Below, piece by piece: positions 31,710 to 40,345 of a stretch of 64,000 bases of DNA. A program made the translations under genes and the position numbers. The DNA comes from Bifidobacterium asteroides (GTDB lineage Bacteria > Actinomycetota > Actinomycetes > Actinomycetales > Bifidobacteriaceae). The DNA lies in NCBI RefSeq assembly GCF_009683175.1, contig NZ_WKKW01000001.1:248001-312000 (forward strand), in the 5' to 3' direction. The notes under the pieces were generated by a model that worked only from the letters and a program-made list of their open reading frames with translations, was not told the DNA's origin and searched no databases. Positions within the stretch are counted from its first letter, which is position 1; each line of letters opens with the position of its first letter.

Positions 31710-31889
31710 AATTTGATCATGTCACCTGCTGCAACTTGACTCGGGCTGCAATGCCCTGCACTATGCCGCCAATCCGGCATCAAAACCGCAAAACCACTCT
31801 TCAGACAATTTATGAGCTGTGTAGACACAACTGGGCGAGCATAGCTTTTGCTCTTTCTGTTTCTCATCCCCCAAGCCAAGATACTCTAC

Positions 31890-31927
31890 AAGATATCTTG
31901 AACTTAGTTTATCCTCGACTGATACTT
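31890..31927 (+). promoter_or_regulatory. Candidate pnt promoter with palindromic operator
   Basis: TTGAAC (31899-31904) and GATACT (31922-31927) are 17 bases apart, a good vegetative-type promoter spacing. The perfect palindrome CAAGATATCTTG (31890-31901) overlaps the -35, and another CAAGATA half-site lies just upstream near 31879. A repressor binding there would block RNA polymerase. The rest of 31710-32037 shows no gene. Confidence 0.5.
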
Positions 31928-32037
31928 ATAAAACGCAGATGCATAATAAGTTGCCGTGGCCCCCCAACAAGAACATTCAGCAACTAGAATCATTGATGAA
32001 ATTGTTCACACGCAGTTGTGCTTGAAGAAGGAAAGAC

Positions 32038-33228
32038 ATGAGTGGACCAGAACAATCTCCTGTAACCTTCGGGGTCCTCAAAGAGACAGACGATGAGGAG
32101 GCCCGTGTGGCTCTGACGCCTGACATCGTGACCCGGCTGACCAGGCAAGACGTTACCTGCCTCCTGGAGTCCGGAGCCGGGGTCCGAGCCGGCTTCCGAG
32201 ATGAGGACTACCAACGGACAGGAGCCACCGTCACCGACAGGGATACTGTCCTATCCAAGTCGACAGTCCTGGGTTTCGTCGGCAGACCGGATAGCCCCTT
32301 GCTAAAGCGAATTCCAGCCGGAACATGGATCATCGGCATGCTGGGGTCATTGAGCGACAAGGACTACGCCGAATCCCTGGAGGCGTCCGGACTTACCGGA
32401 ATCGCTATGGAGCGACTCCCCCGACAACTCAGCTCGGCCCAGTCCATGGATGAGATGACCTCGCAGAACTCGGTCATGGGATACAAGGCGGCTCTGGTGG
32501 CTGCCGATGCCTATGGATCCTTCTTCCCCATGATGACCACTGCAGCTGGAACCATCCGACCGGCCAAGGTCCTGGTTCTGGGCGCTGGGATCGCAGGCTT
32601 GCAGGCCATCGGGACCGCAAAACGTCTGGGAGCCGTGGTCACCGCCTATGACGTCAGACCCGCTTCCAGACAGGAGGTGGAATCCTTGGGAGCCAAGTTC
32701 CTCGACCTGGGACTGGATTTCTCCAAGGGACAGGGGCAGGGCGGCTATGCACGCCAGCTGACCGATCAGGAACAGGCCCAGCAGCAGGCTGCGGTGGATA
32801 CCAAAGCGGCAGGCTTCGACGTGGTCATCACCACAGCCAAGGTTCCTGGTGGAAAGCCTCCCCGCCTCCTGAGCGCCGAGGGTGTGGCCAACCTGCATCC
32901 CGGAGCCGTGATCATGGACTGCGCTGCCAGCGAGCTGGGCGGCAACGTCGAGGGGTCACAGGTGGGAACAAAAACCACCGATAACGGAGTCACCATGATC
33001 GGAGCCCCGTACCTGGCCAGCGGCGTAGCCACGACGGCATCCAACCTGCTGTCCAGAAATGTGGCGGACGTGCTGGTGCATTTCCTTCGCAATGGCGCGC
33101 TCAGCATCAAAGCAGACGACGAGATTGATCAAGCACTTGTTGTAACAAAGGCAGCCGAATCCGGCACGAGCGAAAGCGCGGATGCTCCAGGTGTCGAAGA
33201 GACCGAAGAGAAAGGTCAAGAGCAATGA
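32038..33228 (+). CDS. pntAA: NAD(P) transhydrogenase alpha subunit, part 1 (NAD-binding)
   Basis: Soluble NAD(H)-binding subunit of the proton-translocating transhydrogenase. Length is 396 residues. The opening FGVLKETDDEEARVALTPD matches the family, with a Rossmann core at VLVLGAGIAGLQAIGTAKRL. Conserved VTAYDVRPASRQEVESLGA and DVVITTAKVPGGKPPRLLS follow. GAAGGAA precedes the ATG. The final 4 bases overlap pntAB. Together the three subunits transfer hydride between NADH and NADP+ using the proton gradient. Confidence 0.96.
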   Translation: MSGPEQSPVTFGVLKETDDEEARVALTPDIVTRLTRQDVTCLLESGAGVRAGFRDEDYQRTGATVTDRDTVLSKSTVLGFVGRPDSPLLKRIPAGTWIIGMLGSLSDKDYAESLEASGLTGIAMERLPRQLSSAQSMDEMTSQNSVMGYKAALVAADAYGSFFPMMTTAAGTIRPAKVLVLGAGIAGLQAIGTAKRLGAVVTAYDVRPASRQEVESLGAKFLDLGLDFSKGQGQGGYARQLTDQEQAQQQAAVDTKAAGFDVVITTAKVPGGKPPRLLSAEGVANLHPGAVIMDCAASELGGNVEGSQVGTKTTDNGVTMIGAPYLASGVATTASNLLSRNVADVLVHFLRNGALSIKADDEIDQALVVTKAAESGTSESADAPGVEETEEKGQEQ

Positions 33229-33593
33229 ATTCTTTGGTCATAGCAATTACGCTCTTCATTCTGGCCCTGCTGATCGGCGTGGAGGTGATTGGCAAGGTTC
33301 CGGCCACGCTTCACACACCGCTCATGTCAGGCGCCAACTCCATTCATGGCATTGTGATCGTCGGGGTAGTCATCATCGCGGCGGAGGCTCACTCCCCGCT
33401 TTCCTACGTACTCATATTCCTGGCTGCCGTCCTTGGCGCCATGAATGTGGTGGGCGGCTACGTGGTAACCGACCGGATGCTGGAGATGTTCAAGTCCTCC
33501 AAACCCGACAAGAAGAAGGGTAAGGCCAGCCAGGACGAACAGGCTTCGGCCGTCACGACCGAGACCGCTAAGGATCAGGGAGCCGACAAGTGA
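33225..33593 (+). CDS. pntAB: NAD(P) transhydrogenase alpha subunit, part 2 (membrane)
   Basis: A 122-residue integral membrane subunit with three or four hydrophobic spans. It contains FILALLIGVEVIGKVPATLH and TPLMSGANSIHGIVIVG, the typical start of this subunit, followed by MNVVGGYVVTDRML. The tail is lysine- and acid-rich and probably cytosolic. It overlaps both neighbours by 4 bases, giving tight coupling in pntAA-pntAB-pntB. Confidence 0.95.
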   Translation: MNSLVIAITLFILALLIGVEVIGKVPATLHTPLMSGANSIHGIVIVGVVIIAAEAHSPLSYVLIFLAAVLGAMNVVGGYVVTDRMLEMFKSSKPDKKKGKASQDEQASAVTTETAKDQGADK

Positions 33594-34999
33594 ACACCCT
33601 CGACATCATCACCTGGTTCGTCTACCTCCTTTCCTCAGTCATGTTCGTCATGGGCCTGCACTACATGAATTCCCCCAAGACGGCCCGTACAGGCAATAGG
33701 ATTTCTGCAGCGGGCATGGTCATCGCCGTAGCCATGGCCTTCATCCATCTGTTCGCCACCGGTTTCAACTCCTCCCTAGCTATCATTCTGCTCGTGCTCG
33801 GCATCCTGATCGGATCGGCAGCAGGTGTCTATTCAGCCAGAAAGGTCAAAATGACGGACATGCCTCAGCTGGTTTCCGTCTTCAACACGGTCGGCGGCGG
33901 CGCTGCAGCCCTGGTCGCCCTGAACGACATACTGACTTCCGAGGGTACCCCGACTCTGGTGGTGTTGATCACCGCCGGCCTGGGCGTGGTCATCGGTTCC
34001 ATCACCTTCACCGGCTCCCTGATAGCTGCCGGCAAGCTCCAAGGCATCAGCATGATCAAAAACCTGAAGCTGCCGGCCAAGGCTGTCTGGAATATGCTAT
34101 TCGCCCTACTGACGATCCTCAGCCTGGTCATGCTCTGCCTGAATCCTGGCAATCGGACCCTATGGGCCATCCTCACAGCCATCTTCGCTCTAGGCTACGG
34201 ACTGGTCTTCGTCATCCCCATCGGAGGCGCCGACATGCCCGTGGTCATCTCCGTCTTGAATGCCTGCACCGGCACAGCTGTGGCCATGAACGGACTGGCT
34301 ATCGACAACGTCGCCTTGATCGTGGCAGGCGCCTTGGTCGGCGCAGCAGGTGCTACCCTGTCCGTCCTGATGGCCCAGGCCATGAACCGGCCGCTTCTGA
34401 GCGTCCTGGCCGGTGGGTTCGGCAGCTCCTCTGCGAGCGCCAGCAAGGATCAGGGTGCCCAGGGGACCATGAAGGAGACCACACCCGACGATGTGGCCGT
34501 TCAGCTGGTCTATGCCGACAAGGTCATCTTCGTCCCCGGCTTTGGTCTGGCTCAGGCCCAGGCCCAGCGCGAACTGGCCGATCTGGGTGAACTGCTCAAG
34601 GGCCGTGGCGTGGAGGTATCCTATGCCATCCATCCGGTGGCTGGCCGTATGCCCGGACACATGAACGTCCTCCTGGCCGAGGCCAACGTCCCCTACGAGG
34701 AATTGATCGACCTAGACGATATCAATCCCCAGTTCCCATCAGCCAACGTTGCCCTGGTTGTCGGCGCCAATGACGTGACCAACCCGGCAGCCCGCCGACC
34801 GGGGACCGCGGTATCCGGCATGCCCATTCTGGACGTTGACAAGGCCCAGCATGTTGTCGTCCTCAAACGAGGCAGAGGTAAGGGGTATGCCGGCATCGAG
34901 AACGAGCTTTACTTCAATCCAAACACGCAGATGCTCTTCAACGATGCCAAGGTCAGCCTGCAAGCGATCATTGCATCCGTCAAGGAACTCATCGCCTGA
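33590..34999 (+). CDS. pntB: NAD(P) transhydrogenase beta subunit
   Basis: A 469-residue subunit: an N-terminal membrane region of about eight spans (for example LLSSVMFVMGLHYMNSPKTA and GSAAGVYSARKVKMTDMPQL) and a C-terminal NADP-binding Rossmann domain. The latter has VIFVPGFGLAQAQAQREL and HPVAGRMPGHMNVLLAEANV, both diagnostic, and VGANDVTNPAAR. The start GTG overlaps pntAB. A hairpin near 35025-35051 follows. Confidence 0.97.
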   Translation: MNTLDIITWFVYLLSSVMFVMGLHYMNSPKTARTGNRISAAGMVIAVAMAFIHLFATGFNSSLAIILLVLGILIGSAAGVYSARKVKMTDMPQLVSVFNTVGGGAAALVALNDILTSEGTPTLVVLITAGLGVVIGSITFTGSLIAAGKLQGISMIKNLKLPAKAVWNMLFALLTILSLVMLCLNPGNRTLWAILTAIFALGYGLVFVIPIGGADMPVVISVLNACTGTAVAMNGLAIDNVALIVAGALVGAAGATLSVLMAQAMNRPLLSVLAGGFGSSSASASKDQGAQGTMKETTPDDVAVQLVYADKVIFVPGFGLAQAQAQRELADLGELLKGRGVEVSYAIHPVAGRMPGHMNVLLAEANVPYEELIDLDDINPQFPSANVALVVGANDVTNPAARRPGTAVSGMPILDVDKAQHVVVLKRGRGKGYAGIENELYFNPNTQMLFNDAKVSLQAIIASVKELIA

Positions 35000-35024
35000 G
35001 CATATGCTGTAGTCAGAGCCATGG

Positions 35025-35051
35025 CTCCGGATCGGCTTTGCTGGTCCGGAG
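35025..35051 (+). terminator. Hairpin after pntB
   Basis: CTCCGGA and TCCGGAG form a perfect 7-bp stem with a 13-base loop, 26 bases after the pntB stop. No T-run follows, so the call is tentative. Confidence 0.4.
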
Positions 35052-35080
35052 GCAATCATCATCGAACAGGAAGGACCTAG

Positions 35081-36106
35081 ATGCTGTCATTCGTCAACGA
35101 CTATTCCGAGGGCGCCCACCCCGAAGTCCTGCAGCGGCTGATCGACACCAACATGGAGCACCTTCCCGGCTATGGCAAGGATCGGTACTGTTCCTCCGCC
35201 TCTCAGAAGATCGCCCAGGCCTGTGGCTGCCCGCAAGCGCAGGTCTATTTCCTGGCAGGTGGGACCCAGACCAACCAGGTCGTCACCTCCTGCCTGCTGA
35301 AGTCCTACCAGGGAGTGGTCGCCGCGGACACGGGCCATGTCAACGTCCACGAGGCCGGCGCCATTGAAGCAGTTGGTCATAAGGTCCTGACCATCCCCGG
35401 CGAACAGGGCAAGATTCGCGCAGAGGATCTCAAGGCCTTCCTGGAAGGCTTCTACGCCGACGAAAACCATGAACAGATGGTCTACCCCGGCATGGTCTAC
35501 ATTTCCCACCCCACCGAATATGGAACCCTCTACACTCGCCAGGAGCTGGAAGACCTCTCGCAAATCTGTCGGGAACACAAGATTCCGCTCTACCTGGATG
35601 GTGCCAGACTCGGGTACGGACTGGTGGCCCCCGGAACCGACGTCGGCCTGACGGACATAGCCCGTCTTTGCGACGTCTTCTACATCGGCGGGACCAAGGT
35701 CGGCGCACTCTGTGGGGAAGCGGTGGTCTTCCCCAGGGGGAACGCTCCCGAGCATTTCAGCACCATGATCAAAAGAAGGGGAGCACTTCTGGCCAAGGGA
35801 AGGCTTCTGGGGGTGCAGTTCGATGCCCTCTTCACCGACGACCTCTATTCACGAATCAGCCGCAACGCCATACAGTCGGCAGCGATGATCAAAAAGGCCC
35901 TGCGCGAGAAGGGGTATCAGATCGTCATGGACTCCCCCACTAATCAGACCTTCGTCCGCTTGGACAATGAGCGCATGGAGGAGCTGTCCAAACAGGTCGC
36001 CTTCGATTTCTGGGAACGCAGCGATGCCACCCACACGGTGATCCGGCTGGCCACCTCCTGGGCGACGACAGTCGAAGACACCCAGGCTCTGATCAATCTG
36101 CTGTAA
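35081..36106 (+). CDS. Threonine aldolase family PLP enzyme
   Basis: A 341-residue PLP-dependent enzyme of the beta-eliminating lyase/low-specificity threonine aldolase family, which cleaves threonine or related beta-hydroxy amino acids to glycine and an aldehyde. The opening reads FVNDYSEGAHPEVLQRL and the substrate-side motif GTQTNQVVTSCLL. PLP-binding features are YISHPTEYGTLY, LYLDGARLGYG and the Schiff-base lysine in YIGGTKVGALCGEA near residue 207. AGGAAGGA precedes the ATG. Exact substrate preference is not visible. Confidence 0.92.
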   Translation: MLSFVNDYSEGAHPEVLQRLIDTNMEHLPGYGKDRYCSSASQKIAQACGCPQAQVYFLAGGTQTNQVVTSCLLKSYQGVVAADTGHVNVHEAGAIEAVGHKVLTIPGEQGKIRAEDLKAFLEGFYADENHEQMVYPGMVYISHPTEYGTLYTRQELEDLSQICREHKIPLYLDGARLGYGLVAPGTDVGLTDIARLCDVFYIGGTKVGALCGEAVVFPRGNAPEHFSTMIKRRGALLAKGRLLGVQFDALFTDDLYSRISRNAIQSAAMIKKALREKGYQIVMDSPTNQTFVRLDNERMEELSKQVAFDFWERSDATHTVIRLATSWATTVEDTQALINLL

Positions 36107-36143
36107 AAGCCGCTCAAGCTAAACCAAAGCAAACCAAAGTCAT

Positions 36144-36177
36144 CCTCTCCCCCGCCGGCAATCTTTAGGGGGAGGGG
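36144..36177 (+). terminator. Terminator after threonine aldolase
   Basis: CCTCTCCCCC pairs with GGGGGAGGGG (10 bp, one G-U) across a 14-base loop. No T-run follows, but the stem is very stable and lies 38 bases after the stop. Confidence 0.6.
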
Positions 36178-36180
36178 TAT

Positions 36181-36194
36181 TCGTATATATACGA
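36181..36194. promoter_or_regulatory. Perfect palindrome upstream of the alcohol dehydrogenase gene
   Basis: TCGTATATATACGA is a perfect 14-bp inverted repeat directly after the aldolase terminator and 175 bases before adh. It could be an operator. A second hairpin, CCGCCCT with AGGGGGCGG (about 36322-36345), sits in the adh leader. No gene is seen in 36107-36368. Confidence 0.4.
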
Positions 36195-36368
36195 GAACTT
36201 TTCATCCGCCCTGCAAATACGAGCAATCCCAACATTGTTGGACATATCACACTCGTTCGGGTGAGTGCGAAGCTGGTCTTCAGTAAGATTTTTATTGCAA
36301 CGATGCTGATGCACACATCCCCGCCCTGAGCTTAGGGGGCGGAATGCTTCAACGATGAAAGGAAACTT

Positions 36369-37418
36369 ATGAAAGCCGTTGTTTTTGAACAATTCAACAC
36401 CTTCCCCACCCTCAAGGAAGTGCCGGAACCGACTCCCGGGAGCGGCGAGGTTCTGCTGAAGGTGGCTGGGGCAGGTTGCTGCCATTCAGACGTCTCAGTC
36501 TTCCAGGACTACACTCCCGAAACCGGCAGCCACACCAAGCCGCCGTTCATTCTGGGGCATGAGACCACCGGCTGGGTCGAAGAAGTAGGACCCGATGTCA
36601 CAGGCTTCAAGAAGGGCGATGCCTACATCGTCTATGGGCCCACCGGATGCGGCCACTGCCCTCACTGCGTGGCAGGCCAGGAGAACTACTGCTCCAGCGC
36701 CGCAACCAATAAGTCACTGGCTCTGGGCCTGGGACGCGACGGCGGCATGGCCGAATACATGACCGTCCCGGCCCGCAACCTGGTGCCGCTGGGAGATGCG
36801 GATCCAATCGGCGCAGCACCCCTGGCTGATGCGGCCCTGACTCCATACCACGCCATCCGGGCTGCCATGCCTCACCTCAATGGTGGCGGAAAGTACGCTC
36901 TGGTCATTGGCCTGGGCGGACTGGGCCAGATTGCCATTCAGATTCTGCACGCACTGACCGGCGCCACTGTGATCGCCACAGACACCAAGCCTGAGGCCCT
37001 GGCCAAGGCTGAGGCCAAGGGTGCCATCCCCGTTATGAGCGACGAGCACCAGGTGGAAAACATCAGGAAGATCACCCACGGGGAGGGCGTGGATGCCGCC
37101 TTCGATTTCGTGGGTGTGGCTCCGACCATTGCTGCGGCACAGGCTTCAGGCGGCCCGGGATCCCGGGTGACCGTGGTCGGCATCGCCGGCGGCAAGGCGG
37201 AGTACGACTGGTACTCCAAGCCCTGGGAGCAGGAGCTGCTTGGCGTTTACTGGGGCTCCATCCCTGAGCTCTACGATGTGGCCAACATGTATCGCAACGG
37301 CCAGATCGAGACGGAGATCGAAACCTATTCGCTGGACAATGCCCTGGATGCCTATCACAAGCTGGTCGACAACAAGCTCTCGGCCAGGGCTGTTATAGTG
37401 CCCCACACCAAGGCCTGA
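36369..37418 (+). CDS. Zinc-dependent alcohol dehydrogenase
   Basis: A 349-residue medium-chain dehydrogenase. Catalytic zinc ligands are visible in AGAGCCHSDVSVF (Cys near residue 39) and LGHETTGWVEEVG (His-Glu). The structural zinc cysteines are in GCGHCPHCVAGQENYC. The Rossmann motif VIGLGGLGQIAIQIL lies near 180. It starts MKAVVFEQFNT with AAAGGAA upstream. It likely reduces acetaldehyde or other aldehydes with NADH, useful for redox balance in a fermentative organism. Confidence 0.95.
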   Translation: MKAVVFEQFNTFPTLKEVPEPTPGSGEVLLKVAGAGCCHSDVSVFQDYTPETGSHTKPPFILGHETTGWVEEVGPDVTGFKKGDAYIVYGPTGCGHCPHCVAGQENYCSSAATNKSLALGLGRDGGMAEYMTVPARNLVPLGDADPIGAAPLADAALTPYHAIRAAMPHLNGGGKYALVIGLGGLGQIAIQILHALTGATVIATDTKPEALAKAEAKGAIPVMSDEHQVENIRKITHGEGVDAAFDFVGVAPTIAAAQASGGPGSRVTVVGIAGGKAEYDWYSKPWEQELLGVYWGSIPELYDVANMYRNGQIETEIETYSLDNALDAYHKLVDNKLSARAVIVPHTKA

Positions 37419-37427
37419 TTTCCCTTT

Positions 37428-37484
37428 TGATTGTAGACGGAGAAGCGGCTTACCTGTCAGCCGGATTTAAACAATCAGTTTTAG
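37428..37484 (+). terminator. Possible terminator after the alcohol dehydrogenase gene
   Basis: TGATTG and CAATCA can pair around an inner hairpin (CGGCT with AGCCG), followed by GTTTTAGG. The structure is composite and modest. Confidence 0.35.
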
Positions 37485-37607
37485 GTACTGTTAGATTCAT
37501 GTGCTGACACTATTCTCCGCCTACATGCACTGCGGCCTGTCAAGGTCTTGCCATAAAGGCCATGGCAGGCCGCTGCATTTTACCAAACGGTCGCAAAACC
37601 ACGTTGT

Positions 37608-38513
37608 TCATAGTTCCTTCGGTTGAGGAGCATCACTCAGCAGCAAGTGGACCAGGAAAATACCCTTGCTGGATTCCAGCCTCATGGAGCCTCCGAGCGA
37701 ATCCACCAAAGAGTCAACAATGCTCAGACCCAGGCCTGTGCTTCTGATCTTGGTCCGAGATTGGTCGTCGGTCTGGAACCGTTCCATGAGCCTGTTCACC
37801 TCGACGGCTCCGCCCTTGGTTTTGTTGCCGAAGTCCAGATGAATCCGCCCGTCTTCACTCTTGTTCAGTTCAACCCAGGCTGATTCGTCAGCATACTTGA
37901 GCCAGTTGCCGATCAGGTTCTGAATTATTCGACTCATCATGGTCTGGTCCGTCGTAATTTCCACACCAGTTTGAATCCTGGGCTCCACCGTGACGGACCG
38001 CGCAGTCAGCGAATCGAAAGCGTTGAAGAGCTCCTGCTGAACCAGTTCCGATAGGTTCACCCGGGTCAGATCCAGGCTCACACTCTTCTCTTGTATCAGA
38101 TTGAAATCCATCAGGTAATGCAGATAGTGATCCACCGACTGCAGGTTATTGAGGATCCTGCTCAATTGCTCCTGATCAGCCGATCCTTCCTTGAGCAGTT
38201 GGGCGTATCCCCTGGCCACGGTCAGCGGAGTCTTGATGTCATGGGTCAGATTGGTCAGCATCTGCCGGACTTGCTTGTTCTGCTCAGCCTGGGTGATCTG
38301 CAGCCGCCTGGTCTTGTTCAGAACGGCATTGATCCTATCCGCCAGAGTGCGGATGAGCCCGATATTGGACCCAGTGGTTACCAAGGCATTGGTGTCGGCA
38401 TGGTTGATGAAGTCCAGATCATCACTGATCCGTTTGAGGTCGGCAATCAGCATTATCAGGCCAATCGCCAGGGCGAGGGCGACAAGACCCAAAACAAGTG
38501 CGGCCACCTTCAC
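37608..38513 (-). CDS. Sensor histidine kinase (intramembrane-sensing type)
   Basis: A 301-residue membrane kinase with a single N-terminal span (about residues 4-24) and no extracellular sensor domain. The phosphoacceptor box is NLTHDIKTPLTVARGYAQLL near residue 90. The ATPase domain has an N box at RIIQNLIGNWLKYADE and a G2 box GLGLSIVDSLVDSLGGSM. The G1 region is an altered FGNKTKGG, as in lantibiotic-sensing kinases. It lies 49 bases downstream of its response regulator. Confidence 0.92.
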   Translation of the reverse strand: MKVAALVLGLVALALAIGLIMLIADLKRISDDLDFINHADTNALVTTGSNIGLIRTLADRINAVLNKTRRLQITQAEQNKQVRQMLTNLTHDIKTPLTVARGYAQLLKEGSADQEQLSRILNNLQSVDHYLHYLMDFNLIQEKSVSLDLTRVNLSELVQQELFNAFDSLTARSVTVEPRIQTGVEITTDQTMMSRIIQNLIGNWLKYADESAWVELNKSEDGRIHLDFGNKTKGGAVEVNRLMERFQTDDQSRTKIRSTGLGLSIVDSLVDSLGGSMRLESSKGIFLVHLLLSDAPQPKEL

Positions 38514-38562
38514 GGATTCACCTCCGACGACCCTTATTCATCGTTCTTTCTTCCATCCGAAT

Positions 38563-39255
38563 TCAGACCAGGCGAACGCCGATGCCCCAGACCGACACAA
38601 TGTAACGCTGACCGCCGGCGTACCTGTTCAGACTGGTCCGCAGGGTGCTCAGGTGCACATTGAGAGTATTCTCGGCATTGATGTATGGCTGGTTCCAAAC
38701 CTGCCGATAAAGGTCCTCCTTCTCGAAGACCCGATGTGGATGGTCCATCAGAAGCTCAAGGATGGCGAATTCCTTGCGTGCCAGTTCGACCCTGTGCCCA
38801 TCAACGCTGACCGTGTGCTCCATCCGGTCCAACTCGATCCCCTGAAAACAAATCTTGGCATCCGATTCACCTGCTGCATCCGCATCCGTTTTCAGTGCCC
38901 CGGATTGGCGCAGCTGGACCTGGACACGAGCGCGGAGCTCGTCAATGTCGAAAGGCTTGGTCACATAATCATTGGCGCCCTTCTCCAGGAGGCTGACGGT
39001 TCTGGTCTTATCCTGAATGGCCGTGAGAATGATGACCGGCACCAACGACAGATGCCGGATGGCCTTGAGGACGCTGTCCCCGGTGACTACAGGGAGCATC
39101 AGATCCAGAAGGATCAGGTCGGGTTCCTCCTGCTGGAAGCAAGCCAAGGCCTGGGCACCCGTCGTCGCCTGAATGATCCGGTAGGTCCCACCCAGCACAT
39201 CCTTGAGCAGGGACTGGATGTCCTCCTGATCCTCCACGACCAGAATCGTCAGCAT
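38563..39255 (-). CDS. OmpR/PhoB-family response regulator
   Basis: A 230-residue DNA-binding regulator. The receiver domain has acidic residues near 8-9, the phospho-Asp in LILLDLMLP near 52, and VTKPFD near 104. The winged-helix effector has ELARKEFAILELLMDHPHRV and ENTLNVHLSTLRTSLNRY, and the terminus VSVWGIGVRLV is typical. It is divergent from the ABC transporter operon. The gap between them holds tandem repeats that may be its binding sites. Confidence 0.95.
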   Translation of the reverse strand: MLTILVVEDQEDIQSLLKDVLGGTYRIIQATTGAQALACFQQEEPDLILLDLMLPVVTGDSVLKAIRHLSLVPVIILTAIQDKTRTVSLLEKGANDYVTKPFDIDELRARVQVQLRQSGALKTDADAAGESDAKICFQGIELDRMEHTVSVDGHRVELARKEFAILELLMDHPHRVFEKEDLYRQVWNQPYINAENTLNVHLSTLRTSLNRYAGGQRYIVSVWGIGVRLV

Positions 39256-39335
39256 ACTGTCTTCCTTTCGCGAGTCACCCTCATGTTACTGAAGCCGCTT
39301 AACGAGGCCGATCTCGCCCAAGCGGATTTATGCAA

Positions 39336-39368
39336 TTCTTAATGATTTCTTAGCCGTGCAATTAAGAA
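39336..39368. promoter_or_regulatory. Candidate response-regulator binding repeats before the ABC operon
   Basis: TTCTTA occurs at 39336-39341 and again at 39347-39352, exactly 11 bp apart, which is the helical spacing used by OmpR/PhoB-type dimers. An inverted TTAAGAA follows at 39362-39368. The block lies between the response regulator and the divergent ABC operon. Confidence 0.5.
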
Positions 39369-39412
39369 AGGCATTTTAGATTCTTTGATAGCAACACAGA
39401 GAAAGGAACTCC

Positions 39413-40345
39413 ATGGACGATACCATTCTGGATATTAGCCATGTCAGCAAACGGTTCGGCCGCTTCCAGGCACTGGACGATCTCAGCCTTTCCATAAACA
39501 AGGGCGAGGTCTACGGACTGATTGGCGAGAACGGCGCTGGCAAAACCACTCTGATGCGTCTGATCACCGGGCTCTCCCCCATCCAGGAGGGAACCATAAG
39601 GCTGATGGGGCACACAATTGGCAAGGACAGCCGCATACTAAGCAGAATAGGCTCGATCATTGAGGCTCCGGCCGCCTTCAAAAAACTGACCGTCAGCCAG
39701 AATATGAAGCTGACAGCCATCCAGCACGGGCTGGCCGACGACAAGGCCATCGATCAGACCATCGACTTCGTTGGTCTGCGCGAGAAGGCCAAGACTCGGG
39801 CCGGTCACCTCTCTCTTGGCCAGCGTCAGCGCCTGGGGTTGGCCATGGCCATCCTCACACGGCCTGATTTCCTGATTCTGGACGAGCCCATCAACGGCCT
39901 GGACCCGGCAGGAATTATGGAATTCAGAACACTCCTGGACAGGCTCAACAAGGAACGCCAGACGACCATTCTCATCTCCAGTCACATTCTGAGCGAACTC
40001 TATTTGGTCTCCTCCCGGTTCGGATTCATCAGCCACGGCCGCCTAATCAAGGAGGTCAACAAGGATGAACTGGACCGGATCAATCAAAATGGACTTTTGA
40101 TTGACGTGGACCAGAGCTCCAGGGCCGCCATGCTCCTGGATCGCCAGGGAATCGGCCCCTTCCAAGTCCTTGACGACCATCAGATTCTGATCAGGCAAGG
40201 GAATCTGGAACCGGGACCCATCAACAGTCTTCTTGTTCAGAAAGGCATCCTGGTCAATCAAATCAGCCAGCAGAAGGGATCGTTGGAGGAATATTTCACA
40301 GATCTGCTCAACAAGGATTCTCAAGAGTCGAGGAAACAACAATGA
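39413..40345 (+). CDS. ABC transporter ATP-binding protein (BcrA/lantibiotic-immunity type)
   Basis: A 310-residue ATPase. Walker A is GENGAGKTT near residue 44, the ABC signature is HLSLGQRQRLGLAMAIL, and Walker B is FLILDEPINGLDPAG near 160. The C-terminal extension after the ATPase core (about residues 215-310) is seen in antibiotic-resistance exporters of the BcrA group. AAAGGA precedes the ATG. It overlaps the permease by 4 bases. Substrate is unknown, but the paired kinase/regulator hints at peptide antibiotic resistance. Confidence 0.93.
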   Translation: MDDTILDISHVSKRFGRFQALDDLSLSINKGEVYGLIGENGAGKTTLMRLITGLSPIQEGTIRLMGHTIGKDSRILSRIGSIIEAPAAFKKLTVSQNMKLTAIQHGLADDKAIDQTIDFVGLREKAKTRAGHLSLGQRQRLGLAMAILTRPDFLILDEPINGLDPAGIMEFRTLLDRLNKERQTTILISSHILSELYLVSSRFGFISHGRLIKEVNKDELDRINQNGLLIDVDQSSRAAMLLDRQGIGPFQVLDDHQILIRQGNLEPGPINSLLVQKGILVNQISQQKGSLEEYFTDLLNKDSQESRKQQ

